DNA of 7,910 bases, taken from Actinomycetota bacterium. Lineage in GTDB: Bacteria > Actinomycetota > Humimicrobiia > Humimicrobiales > Humimicrobiaceae. The DNA lies in contig JAHIPJ010000107.1 of NCBI GenBank assembly GCA_018894445.1, positions 1 through 7,910 of the forward strand, in the 5' to 3' direction. The position numbers were made by a program, and so were the translations under genes. The stretch's first letter is position 1. Every line of letters begins with the position of its first letter. Below the pieces are notes generated by a model that made no database searches, was not told the origin of the DNA, and worked only from the letters and a program-made list of their open reading frames with translations. This document shows, piece after piece, positions 1 through 6,003 of the stretch.

Positions 1-174
1 TACATAAACTAAATTATGCTATTGACTTAAATATTGGCGATAGTATCCTGCACCTTATATCCCCATATATAAATGTAGGGGCTTTACGGCGCCTTTTATG
101 GTAAACTTTATATTTATTATGGTTCAACAGATAAATTAATTGCATTAAAATCAATAAAATTAAATAATTGTTAA
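1..174 (+). pseudogene. 3' remnant of a GH130-like glycoside phosphorylase gene, frameshifted and partial
   Basis: The last codons (about 79-174) read GLYGAFYGKLYIYYGSTDKL and end at a TAA at 172-174. The 'GKLYIYYGSTDK' part matches the closing beta-strand of GH130 proteins and parallels 'GKVKIYYGAADT' in the GH130 fragment at 3872-4279. In the same frame there are stops at 10-12, 70-72 and 76-78, so the frame is not open to the left edge. Another frame (3-104) is open and contains a Y-A-I-D-L-N stretch that could be the preceding part of the protein, which would imply a frameshift near 75-100. The cysteine that normally precedes the Gly-Ala of this strand is also missing. The gene therefore appears decayed, unless the assembly has an indel. 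It lies 39 bp before the first glycosyltransferase in the same direction, as expected for a former operon member. Only the C-terminus is visible, so the family call rests on about 20 residues. Confidence 0.5.
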
Positions 175-213
175 AATAATTATTAAAAAAATCAGAAAAG
201 AGATGATAGTTTT

Positions 214-1446
214 ATGGCAAGAGGTAAACCAATAGTTTTAATATCGAGTTATTATCCTCGATTCTGCGGTATAGCTACATTTTGTGAGGAAGCCAGGGAA
301 TTTATCCAGAAGGAATATCCAGAAAGAGAAGTTCTGGTAATAAGCCATATAGATGGATTAGGTGAAGGGGTTTTCCCTATAATAGATACCTCGCATCGTT
401 TTTGGTGGAGACCAATAGCAAAAAAGATTAAAAAATTGTCACCTTATGTAGTGCATATAGAACATGAATACAGCTTATATGAGCATGTGGACAATAGAGG
501 TATCGGAGATAGGAACCAGGGATTTATAGAATTTTTGGGCTCTATTAATGAATTCCCTATTGTAGTAGAACCACATACAGTGCATGGCAGATTAAAGGAA
601 TTTGAAGAAAATTTTATTTATCAACTGTGTGAAGACGCTGATGTAGTTTTATTTAAAAGTGATTACCAGAAGTGGAGGCTTAACTGGACTTTTACTCAAA
701 GAGGGTGGAAGATGCCTAAAAATATTATGATTGTCCCTCATGGAGCGAGAGTAGATAAAAATTGGAGTGAAAGCGAGATTCCAAAATTAAAAGATGAGCT
801 TGGCTTGAATAAAATTGAATTTTTAAGTAATAATTTGGTTGGACTGGTAGGTTGGATACAATCCAATAAAAGATGGGATATATTAACCTCTATGTGGGAA
901 GAAATACTTGAGGAAATAAAAAAAAGAACAGGTGAGAATTGGGATTTACTTGCTGCGGGTACTGTGAGAGATAAAGCCCATATAGGAGATTATAATAATT
1001 ATAAGAAGAGCTTAGAAATTTTAGAAAAGAAAGGTATTGCACATTATTATGAATTTATTCCAAGAGGAGAAATTTACTATAAAATGATGGCAGTTTGTAA
1101 ATTTATAGTGCTTCCTACGGTAGATGAAACCCAATCAGGAACACTTGCCAGAATTATTGCCTTAAACAAACCTTATATAACCACAGCTCCTTTGGAAGGA
1201 TTAACAGCTCAAACTCTTGAAAGTGAAGGCGGGCTGTTATTTACAAATAAACAAATGCTAAAAGAAAAAGTCATACGACTGGCATGTGACAAGGATCTGA
1301 GGAAACAACTCTCGGAGAATCTTAAAAAATATTTAAAAGAAGTTGTATCCTGGGAAATAATTGCTAAAAAATATAAAAATGCATATAAGTTTGCAAGACT
1401 TAAAAAAATAGCAGGGAAGGAAATAGATTTCCCACCTGATTTTTAA
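214..1446 (+). CDS. GT-B glycosyltransferase (GT4-like), first of a pair
   Basis: This 410-residue protein probably transfers a sugar from a nucleotide-sugar (GDP-mannose is a guess) to a cytoplasmic acceptor. The N-terminal Rossmann half opens with SSYYPRFCGIATF (11-23), followed by an EHEYSLY segment (83-89) and EPHTVHG (119-125). The linker-region motif IMIVPHGARVD (171-181) is typical of GT4-like enzymes. The C-terminal donor half starts at LVGWIQSNKRWD (211-222) and carries DETQSGTLARI (304-314). In the usual E-x7-E donor motif the first Glu is present (E305), but the second is replaced by Arg (R313). There is no signal peptide or membrane segment, so it is likely cytoplasmic. The ATG has only a weak purine-rich ribosome site (AAAGAGATGA). 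It is followed 45 bp later by a second transferase with the same N-terminal signature and is probably cotranscribed with it. The fold is confident; donor and acceptor are not known. Confidence 0.88.
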   Translation: MARGKPIVLISSYYPRFCGIATFCEEAREFIQKEYPEREVLVISHIDGLGEGVFPIIDTSHRFWWRPIAKKIKKLSPYVVHIEHEYSLYEHVDNRGIGDRNQGFIEFLGSINEFPIVVEPHTVHGRLKEFEENFIYQLCEDADVVLFKSDYQKWRLNWTFTQRGWKMPKNIMIVPHGARVDKNWSESEIPKLKDELGLNKIEFLSNNLVGLVGWIQSNKRWDILTSMWEEILEEIKKRTGENWDLLAAGTVRDKAHIGDYNNYKKSLEILEKKGIAHYYEFIPRGEIYYKMMAVCKFIVLPTVDETQSGTLARIIALNKPYITTAPLEGLTAQTLESEGGLLFTNKQMLKEKVIRLACDKDLRKQLSENLKKYLKEVVSWEIIAKKYKNAYKFARLKKIAGKEIDFPPDF

Positions 1447-1478
1447 AGAGCACTTAAGTAGCTTTCTAAAAAATCTCC

Positions 1479-1486
1479 AGGAGGTG
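1479..1486 (+). promoter_or_regulatory. Ribosome binding site selecting a TTG start
   Basis: AGGAGGTG lies 5 nt before the TTG at 1492-1494. It is the strongest Shine-Dalgarno match in the glycan cluster, and it fixes TTG as the start of the second glycosyltransferase. Confidence 0.85.
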
Positions 1487-1491
1487 TTATT

Positions 1492-2700
1492 TTGGATAAG
1501 CTCAAGAAAGTTTTAAGAGAAAAATGTAAAGGCATTAATTGTATATATATATCATCATATGTCCCAAGAAAATGTGGAATTGCTACTTATACAAGTGATT
1601 TAACCAGAGCTATTGACCTTATAAATCCATACTGCGAATCAAAGATTATACCATTAATTAGACCGGAAGATAAAATTGATTATCCTCCGGAAGTTAAATT
1701 TAAAATTAACCAATACAAGATTGATTCCTATATTAAAGCTGCAGATTATATTAATAAATCCAAAGCAGATATAGTTGTTCTGGAACATGAATTCGGATTA
1801 TATGGTGGTAGATTTGGAGAATATATTATTAAATTAATAGAGTTGATAAAGAAACCTCTAATTATAACCGCTCATACAATTCCCTATAGTTCAAATGAGG
1901 GATATGGCTTGGTTTTAAAAGATGTTATAAAATTTGCGGATAAAGTAATAGTTATGATGCCCGAAAGTTTGCAGAAGCTGGTAAAAAAATATAATTATCC
2001 TAAAGAAAATATAGAAATTATCCCTCACGGTGTTCCTGATATACCTCTGGAACCTAATGCTAAATATAAAAAGAAAAAAGGATTAGAGAGCAGAATAATC
2101 CTGGGGAATATAAATCTTTTATCAGTTGTTAAAGGACTTGAATATACAATAGAAGCTTTAAAAGAGATTAAGGAGCACTTCCATAATGTTTTATATTTGA
2201 TAATTGGACAGACGCATCCTGTTGTATTACAAACGGAAGGTGAAAAATACAGGCATTTTTTAAGAGAAAAAATAAGACAGTATAATTTACAGGAAAATGT
2301 TAGATTTATAAATAGATATATGTCTTTGCAAGAACTAGTTGTATGGTTAAAAATTATCGACATATATATAACTCCATATCTGGACCCACAACAACCCGCT
2401 TCGGGTGCTCTGGCATACGCAATTGGAGCAGGTAAAATATGTATTTCAACTCCATATTTGTACGCAAAAGAGGTTTTGGCAGAGGGAAGAGGAATAATTG
2501 TACCTTTCCGAAATTCCCAGGCCATTGCAGATGCTGTGATAGATATATGTGAAAATCCTCAAAAAAAATTAAAGATTGAAATGAAGACATATAAATTCGG
2601 AAGATTGATGACCTGGTACAATGTAGCTATGCAACATCTTCAATTATTTAATGAGGTTTTAGATAGACATGAGAATATGAGGTCTGTCAGGGTAATTTAA
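1492..2700 (+). CDS. GT-B glycosyltransferase with 'SGxLAYAxGAGK' donor motif, second of the pair
   Basis: This 402-residue predicted cytoplasmic glycosyltransferase is GT4-like. Visible landmarks are ISSYVPRKCGIATY (20-33), EHEFGLYGG (98-106), TAHTIPY (126-132), IEIIPHGVPD (174-183), IGQTHP (238-243), NRYMSLQEL (274-282), SGALAYAIGAGK (304-315) and STPYLYAKEVLAEGRGIIVPF (319-339). This series is characteristic of a transferase family often fused to a C-terminal (alpha/alpha)-toroid domain; here the chain ends right after the transferase part (MTWYNVAMQHLQLFNEVL, 373-390). Both Glu positions of the classical E-x7-E motif are replaced (Q301 and Y309), as appears usual for this clade. The segment around 205-215 (GNINLLSVVKG) is slightly unlike the common glycine-rich form but keeps the lysine. 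The TTG start is supported by a strong AGGAGGTG. The downstream toroid gene begins 59 bp later in another frame. Substrate unknown. Confidence 0.9.
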   Translation: MDKLKKVLREKCKGINCIYISSYVPRKCGIATYTSDLTRAIDLINPYCESKIIPLIRPEDKIDYPPEVKFKINQYKIDSYIKAADYINKSKADIVVLEHEFGLYGGRFGEYIIKLIELIKKPLIITAHTIPYSSNEGYGLVLKDVIKFADKVIVMMPESLQKLVKKYNYPKENIEIIPHGVPDIPLEPNAKYKKKKGLESRIILGNINLLSVVKGLEYTIEALKEIKEHFHNVLYLIIGQTHPVVLQTEGEKYRHFLREKIRQYNLQENVRFINRYMSLQELVVWLKIIDIYITPYLDPQQPASGALAYAIGAGKICISTPYLYAKEVLAEGRGIIVPFRNSQAIADAVIDICENPQKKLKIEMKTYKFGRLMTWYNVAMQHLQLFNEVLDRHENMRSVRVI

Positions 2701-2759
2701 TTAGACCTTTATAAAGGAATATTTAAAAATTATTTTAAAATCAAATAAAAAAAATTCTT

Positions 2760-3749
2760 ATGGATCCGCTAAAAAAAATAAGGTCAATGACTTCAGATAT
2801 TGGAATTTACCAGCACGGAAAACTGGATAAGCCTGATCCTGAATTTGGATATGCCCTGGAAGATCAGGCACGGGCTCTTATTGTTGCTGATGAGTTTGAG
2901 GATAAAAAGTTAAAGGATATTTATTTAAATTTCATTTTTAAAGCACAAAGAGAAGATGGGCTGCTATATCATTTTTATTATGAAAATAATGGTAAGGGTC
3001 TATTTAAAAATGAAGAACATAATTCAAAATCTAATACAAAAGAAGCTTATGGTTTAACTCTATGGTCTCTTCTATCAACAAAAATCAATAAAGACGGTTA
3101 TAATAAAAAAATTATTGGAAATTTAATTGAAGATGCCTCCAGCTGGACTTCAATAAGAGCAATATCACCGGCTTTATTAGGTTTATTAAGTCTTGACTAC
3201 CAGCACAGTTTGGAAAACGAATTGAAGGTAAAGTTGCATAATTTTTATTTTGAGACATATTCTGATGATTGGGTGTGGTTTGAAAATTATCTTGTATATG
3301 CAAATGCTCTTATCCCATGGGCACTTTGGGAAACCTATTTAAAAAGAAAATGCAAAACCAGCTTGGAAATTGCTAAGAAAACAACCGATTTTTTAATAAA
3401 TAATTGTCAGGAAGATAATATTCCTTCGCCCATTGGGAATAAAGGCTGGTATTTTAAGGGTGGAAATAAAGCCTTATTTGACCAACAACCAATTGATTCA
3501 AGCTATATGGTTTGTTGTCTTGAAAAAGCATACCGTGCAACAGAAGATAGTTTCTATCTGACCTGGGCTGAAAAATGGTACAGATGGTTTTTTGGTAATA
3601 ATATAAACAATATTTCTCTTATAGATGAAAATTTTGCATGTTATGATGCATTAAATCCAGAAGGTGTAAATTTAAATCAGGGGGCTGAATCAAATATATG
3701 CTTCCTACTGGCATTTCTTGCTGCTAAAAGATTGGGAATTATTAAGTGA
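2760..3749 (+). CDS. (alpha/alpha)-toroid (six-hairpin glycosidase-like) protein, split from glycosyltransferase
   Basis: This 329-residue all-alpha protein resembles the C-terminal domain of fused glycosyltransferase/toroid proteins. Conserved blocks are TSDIGIYQHGKLDKPDPEFG (11-30), ALEDQARAL (32-40), WVWFENYLVYANALIPWALW (171-190), GNKGWYFKGG (226-235), DQQPIDSSYM (241-250), the C-Y-D-A-L block (294-298) and GVNLNQGAES (302-311). Clustered aromatic and acidic residues in such barrels usually line a sugar-binding cleft, so a glycan-processing or acceptor-binding role with the preceding transferase is likely. I do not know a demonstrated activity for this family. The ATG at 2760 has no visible Shine-Dalgarno sequence (poly-A then TTCTT). 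The open frame goes back only to 2739, where an in-frame stop (2736-2738) lies just before. It may be translated by coupling or weakly. Its first residues align with the start of the domain in fused homologues, so no domain sequence seems lost. Confidence 0.8.
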   Translation: MDPLKKIRSMTSDIGIYQHGKLDKPDPEFGYALEDQARALIVADEFEDKKLKDIYLNFIFKAQREDGLLYHFYYENNGKGLFKNEEHNSKSNTKEAYGLTLWSLLSTKINKDGYNKKIIGNLIEDASSWTSIRAISPALLGLLSLDYQHSLENELKVKLHNFYFETYSDDWVWFENYLVYANALIPWALWETYLKRKCKTSLEIAKKTTDFLINNCQEDNIPSPIGNKGWYFKGGNKALFDQQPIDSSYMVCCLEKAYRATEDSFYLTWAEKWYRWFFGNNINNISLIDENFACYDALNPEGVNLNQGAESNICFLLAFLAAKRLGIIK

Positions 3750-3760
3750 TTGAAAAACAA

Positions 3761-3773
3761 GGGGACAGATTTG
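3761..3773 (+). repeat. Possible mobile-element end scar (GGGGACAGATTTG)
   Basis: GGGGACAGATTTG lies between the toroid gene stop (3749) and the truncated GH130 gene. Sequences of the GGGGACAGA type recur as ends or scars of mobile elements in many bacterial genomes. The 13-mer also loosely mirrors TCTGTGTCCC at the left end of the IS66-like element (4772-4781). It sits where the N-terminal half of the GH130 gene should be, which fits a deletion scar. No transposase reading frame remains here. Confidence 0.3.
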
Positions 3774-3859
3774 CATTTAGTTATTTAATTTTTCGTAGTC
3801 TTGTATATTAAGAAAAGATGTAATTTTATAGAAAAGCTTAATTAGTATCTGCTGAATAT

Positions 3860-3863
3860 AAGG
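3860..3863 (+). promoter_or_regulatory. Weak ribosome binding site before the truncated GH130 gene
   Basis: AAGG lies 8 nt before the ATG at 3872. It could let the C-terminal GH130 fragment be translated, although the ATG falls inside what should be the middle of the protein. Confidence 0.3.
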
Positions 3864-3871
3864 TAAGAGAC

Positions 3872-4279
3872 ATGTGGATATCTGAGTCAGGAGACCTTAT
3901 TTGCTGGGGTGGACATATGAGACTGATGGGTACCAGAAAAAAATACTGGGACGATGGAAGGATAGGGTGCGGTGCTGTTCCTTTCAGAATAAGAGAAGGC
4001 TGGCTGGAGATTTATCATGGATCGTCAAAAGCTAATAGGTATTGTCTTGGAGCAGTACTTCTGGATACTGAGAAGCCCTGGGAAATTATAGCCAGAAGTA
4101 AAGAACCAGTAATTAAGCCTGAAATGAATTACGAACTGAATGGTTTCTTTGGCGGTGTGGTTTTTACCTGCGGCGTTTTATATGAAGAAGGTAAGGTAAA
4201 GATATATTATGGAGCAGCTGACACCAGCATAGCATATGCGGAAGTTAAGTTGAGTGATATACTCTGTCAGCTAAAATAG
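3872..4279 (+). pseudogene. GH130 beta-mannoside phosphorylase/hydrolase, N-terminal half missing
   Basis: These 135 codons encode the C-terminal part of a GH130 five-bladed beta-propeller enzyme. Members phosphorolyse or hydrolyse beta-mannosides, releasing mannose 1-phosphate or mannose. Visible are MWISESGDLICWGGH (1-15), IGCGAVPFRIREGWLEIYHG (31-50, the conserved phosphate/sugar-contacting strand), VALLD-like AVLLDTEKPW (61-70), GGVVFTCGVLYEEGKV (94-109) and KIYYGAADTSIAYAEV (110-125). Full-length enzymes are roughly 300-350 residues, and the conserved catalytic Asp lies in the missing N-terminal half. In frame upstream, the reading frame is open only from about 3842 and adds LVSAEYKVRD, of which only the last few residues look like the family. 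The fragment is therefore almost certainly inactive. It stands 122 bp after the toroid gene, with a mobile-element-like scar between them. The break could in principle be a rearrangement in the assembly. Confidence 0.82.
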
Positions 4280-4326
4280 ATTAGCTGGGATAATTCGGGC
4301 AATGAAAATTACTAATATTATTACCT

Positions 4327-4503
4327 TTACGTTTTAATAAGTTTGTAAGCTTCTGCTTCGATATCTGCAACTTTCGTAATCAAATCAGAAATTGCTTCTT
4401 TATCCATGATCATTGCAGATTCACATATATCTATTATAAATTTCCCTGTTTTGTTAAACAGTTCTGCTGCTTCTATCCAGTTTCCAACCTTATATCTCCC
4501 CAA
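4327..4503 (-). CDS. Small hypothetical protein (58 residues, TTG start)
   Basis: This minus-strand frame runs from TTG at 4503 to TAA at 4327-4329, and an in-frame TGA (4507-4509) immediately precedes it. It encodes MGRYKVGNWIEAAELFNKTG, then FIIDICESAMIMDKEAISDL and a charged helical tail ending EAEAYKLIKT. Composition is protein-like (amphipathic, acidic, helix-favouring), with no low-complexity sequence. I do not recognise the family. The ribosome site is weak (GAAGATG). It could instead be the 3' end of a longer gene whose upstream part was lost or frameshifted. It lies in the otherwise nearly empty stretch between the GH130 remnant and the IS66-like element. Confidence 0.35.
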   Translation of the reverse strand: MGRYKVGNWIEAAELFNKTGKFIIDICESAMIMDKEAISDLITKVADIEAEAYKLIKT

Positions 4504-4567
4504 ATTTCATCTTCACTATGACAGTTACAAAACCCACGGAACAAAAAGTTAGCCGGTAAATGGGGAT

Positions 4568-4696
4568 ATGGTTCCTTTTTACCACCAAAAAGAACCTGGA
4601 AATTATAATCTAAAAGTAACCTGCCCTTATTGTAAAAAAGAATGGTATGTAGTCTGGGACGATAATCCAGGGCCAATAAAACCCTTGGGATTCTAA
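4568..4696 (+). CDS. Small CPYC-containing protein (42 residues), possible zinc-ribbon fragment
   Basis: The frame starts at ATG 4568 and stops at TAA 4694-4696. It includes NYNLKVTCPYCKKEWYVVW followed by DDNPGPIKPLGF. The single C-x2-C knuckle flanked by beta-strand-like, aromatic-rich sequence looks like half of a zinc ribbon; a second cysteine pair is absent, and a stop (TAG) lies six codons upstream of the ATG. It may be a small standalone protein that dimerises around zinc, or the tail of a truncated gene. No clear Shine-Dalgarno sequence is present, only GGGGAT just before the ATG. An opposite-strand frame covering 4473-4676 shows no family features, so I prefer this reading. Function unknown. 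Confidence 0.4.
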   Translation: MVPFYHQKEPGNYNLKVTCPYCKKEWYVVWDDNPGPIKPLGF

Positions 4697-4773
4697 AGAA
4701 TCTCTAATAAATCAAATGAAAATTTTCTCTATTAAGTTTTAAAAGTTAAACAGGAATAGGAAGCTGCGATGTC

Positions 4774-4797
4774 TGTGTCCCTCCGGCAAGCGTGCAT
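4774..4797 (+). repeat. Left terminal inverted repeat of the IS66-like element
   Basis: The repeat begins TGTGTCCCTC and ends CAAGCGTGCAT. It pairs with 5691-5714 in inverted orientation, 23 of 24 bases identical; the only difference is C versus T at the tenth base. Confidence 0.85.
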
Positions 4798-4837
4798 GGA
4801 ATGAAATCTAAAATTTGCTAACATCGGTTAAAAAAAT

Positions 4838-4843
4838 AGGAGG
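4838..4843 (+). promoter_or_regulatory. Ribosome binding site for the IS66 accessory ORF
   Basis: AGGAGG sits 4 nt before ATG 4848. It favours that ATG over the upstream in-frame TTG at 4815. Confidence 0.85.
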
Positions 4844-4847
4844 ACCG

Positions 4848-5246
4848 ATGGATAAGCAAATTACAATCAAAAGCAGCCAGCCAACCCTTGAAGAAGTTGG
4901 AAGTAAACTTGATAACTGGCGTAAAATCAAAAGACACCGTGAACCCATTCCCAAAGATCTCTGGCAGGCTGCAGCAGAGCTTGCCAAAAAGCATTCAATA
5001 AACACTGTATCAAAAACACTTCGGCTTAGTTATGCAGACTTAAAGGACCGTGTTCATCCCCCAAAACCTAAATCAGCAAATAAAGCTCCTTTTATTGAAC
5101 TTGGATACACTCAGCCATTTTCAGGACCAGAAACCACATTAGAGATGGAAAACAAAAAAGGGTCAAGACTTAAGATATGTTTTAAAGGAAAAACCGACTT
5201 TGGTCTAATGGCACTTGCAACAACATTTCTGGAAAATAATTTATGA
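4848..5246 (+). CDS. IS66-family accessory protein (TnpA-like, DNA-binding)
   Basis: This 132-residue protein is of the type encoded first in IS66-family elements. Visible blocks are LDNWRKIKRHREPIPKDLWQ (21-40), an AAELAKKHSINTVSKTLRLS stretch (42-61) that fits a helix-turn-helix, a basic/proline linker PPKPKSANKAPFIEL (71-85) and a C-terminal beta-rich part with MENKKGSRLKICFKG (100-114). The C-terminal signature, an acidic stretch then a K/R-rich strand followed by 'ALxxTFLE', is typical of these accessory ORFs. They are thought to assist transposition, and their exact role is not established. The start is chosen at ATG 4848 because AGGAGG lies 4 nt before it. The protein looks full length, but its partner transposase immediately downstream is a remnant. 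Confidence 0.75.
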   Translation: MDKQITIKSSQPTLEEVGSKLDNWRKIKRHREPIPKDLWQAAAELAKKHSINTVSKTLRLSYADLKDRVHPPKPKSANKAPFIELGYTQPFSGPETTLEMENKKGSRLKICFKGKTDFGLMALATTFLENNL

Positions 5247-5249
5247 TAG

Positions 5250-5630
5250 ATCTGGTTAACCAACCAGCTTGATGATAAAAAGATAGAGTCCAATTCTGGC
5301 CTTGGTCAGGCAATATCATATATGCTAAAACATTTTAAAGGTATGACACTATTTTTGCGTGTTCCCAAAGCACCGCTTGATAACAATTTACGCGAGCAGG
5401 TACTAAAAAAAGCTATTCTTCACAGGAAAAACTCCCTTTTTTACAAGATCCTCTATGGAGCTTACGTCGGAGATTTTTTTATGAGCTTAATTCACACCTG
5501 CAACCTTTGTAAGATTAATCCTTTCAAGTATTTAAAAACCCTGCAGGAGAATTCTTCTCTTACTGAGAAAAACTCTGATAAATGGATGCCCTGGAATTAC
5601 AGGGAAATGCTAAATGTTGTTGAAGAATAA
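5250..5630 (+). pseudogene. IS66 transposase (TnpC) C-terminal remnant
   Basis: The open frame from 5250 encodes about 126 residues homologous to the end of IS66 DDE transposases: WLTNQLDDKKIESNSGLGQA, SYMLKHFKGMTLFLRVPKAP, LDNNLREQVLKKAILHRKNS, then GAYVGDFFMSLIHTCNL and finally KWMPWNYREML. The Glu in LDNNLRE (codon at 5394-5396) matches the catalytic Glu of the DDE triad. Both catalytic Asp residues and the N-terminal and zinc-binding regions are gone. A TAG (5247-5249) directly precedes the remnant, which abuts the stop of the accessory ORF. One internal deletion of roughly 1.5 kb therefore seems to have joined the two. If translated, the first ATG would be at 5322. No activity is expected. 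Confidence 0.88.
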
Positions 5631-5690
5631 TCTATTCAAAGACCCATTATTAATCATAAGTTTCAGGATTTTTTTAAAAAAACATCAGTT

Positions 5691-5714
5691 ATGCACGCTT
5701 GCCGAAGGGACACA
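5691..5714 (-). repeat. Right terminal inverted repeat of the IS66-like element
   Basis: Reads ATGCACGCTTGCC then GAAGGGACACA on the plus strand. It is the inverted copy of 4774-4797 with one mismatch, and ends 10 bp before the stop codon of the yafQ-like toxin gene, which is read from the other strand. Confidence 0.85.
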
Positions 5715-5724
5715 TTTAATTAAC

Positions 5725-6003
5725 TTATTTGCTAAACAAATCCGAATGGGTTCCAGTTCTTGTCAATGTTAAAGTAAGCACATTATTTTCAACCAAATAT
5801 ACAAGTAACCAATCCGGTTGGATATGACATGCACGGAAGCCGGCATAATCGCCTGAAAGAGGGTGGTCCTGATATTTTTGTTCAAGCTGTCTTTGATTAG
5901 CTAATTCATTGATGATATATTCCATGAGACTTATATCAAAGCCACGCTTCCTGGCAAGTTTGTAATCTTTCTTAAACTTGCCAGTATACTTCAATGTCAG
6001 CAT
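5725..6003 (-). CDS. yafQ: YafQ-family type II toxin (mRNA interferase)
   Basis: This 92-residue RelE/YafQ-superfamily ribosome-dependent mRNA endonuclease is normally held inactive by the upstream antitoxin. The N-terminus MLTLKYTGKFKKDYKLARKR is typical. The active-site region is conserved: DHPLSGDY (46-53), CHIQPDWLLVY (59-69) and TRTGTHSDLF (81-90). His47, His60, Asp64, Arg82, His86 and Phe90 fall where E. coli YafQ has its functional residues (family knowledge), so the toxin looks active. Length matches YafQ (92). The ATG overlaps the antitoxin stop by one base (TAATG), with a GGAGC about 10 nt upstream inside the antitoxin gene, giving translational coupling. The gene ends 10 bp from the IS66 inverted repeat without being truncated. 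Confidence 0.93.
   Translation of the reverse strand: MLTLKYTGKFKKDYKLARKRGFDISLMEYIINELANQRQLEQKYQDHPLSGDYAGFRACHIQPDWLLVYLVENNVLTLTLTRTGTHSDLFSK

Larger units (their letters stand above)
4774..5714 (+). mobile_element. Internally deleted IS66-family insertion sequence (non-autonomous)
   Basis: The element is bounded by 24-bp inverted repeats with one mismatch. It contains an intact IS66-type accessory ORF and the last quarter of an IS66 transposase. Complete IS66 elements are typically about 2-3 kb with three ORFs (accessory protein, TnpB, DDE transposase TnpC). Here TnpB and most of TnpC are missing between 5246 and 5250, giving 941 bp. No direct repeat of 8 bp is visible in the flanks (GCGATGTC on the left, TTTAATTA on the right), so either the target duplication has decayed, the ends are slightly off, or a deletion removed one flank. 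With intact ends it could still be moved by a related transposase. Confidence 0.75.

Noticed and set aside
2025..2590. Minus-strand open frames (2025-2525 and 2354-2590) inside the second glycosyltransferase gene
   Set aside because: They are antisense to a well-conserved plus-strand gene, have no family features and cysteine/serine-rich random composition.
3112..3303. Minus-strand 63-residue frame
   Set aside because: It lies opposite the toroid gene, with no ribosome site or recognisable motif.
4473..4676. Minus-strand 67-residue frame
   Set aside because: It overlaps both small candidate ORFs in other frames and shows no motif; the plus-strand CPYC frame is more protein-like. Not fully excluded.
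4815..4847. Upstream TTG start for the IS66 accessory ORF
   Set aside because: AGGAGG lies downstream of it and 4 nt before ATG 4848, so the ATG is the better start.
4808..5293. Minus-strand frames (4808-5005 and 5111-5293) opposite the IS66 accessory ORF
   Set aside because: These are shadows of a recognisable IS66-type gene with a strong AGGAGG.
5668..5684. Run of T followed by run of A (TTTTTTTAAAAAAA) as a terminator
   Set aside because: A pure A/T palindrome without a GC stem is not a credible intrinsic terminator, and nothing active ends just before it.
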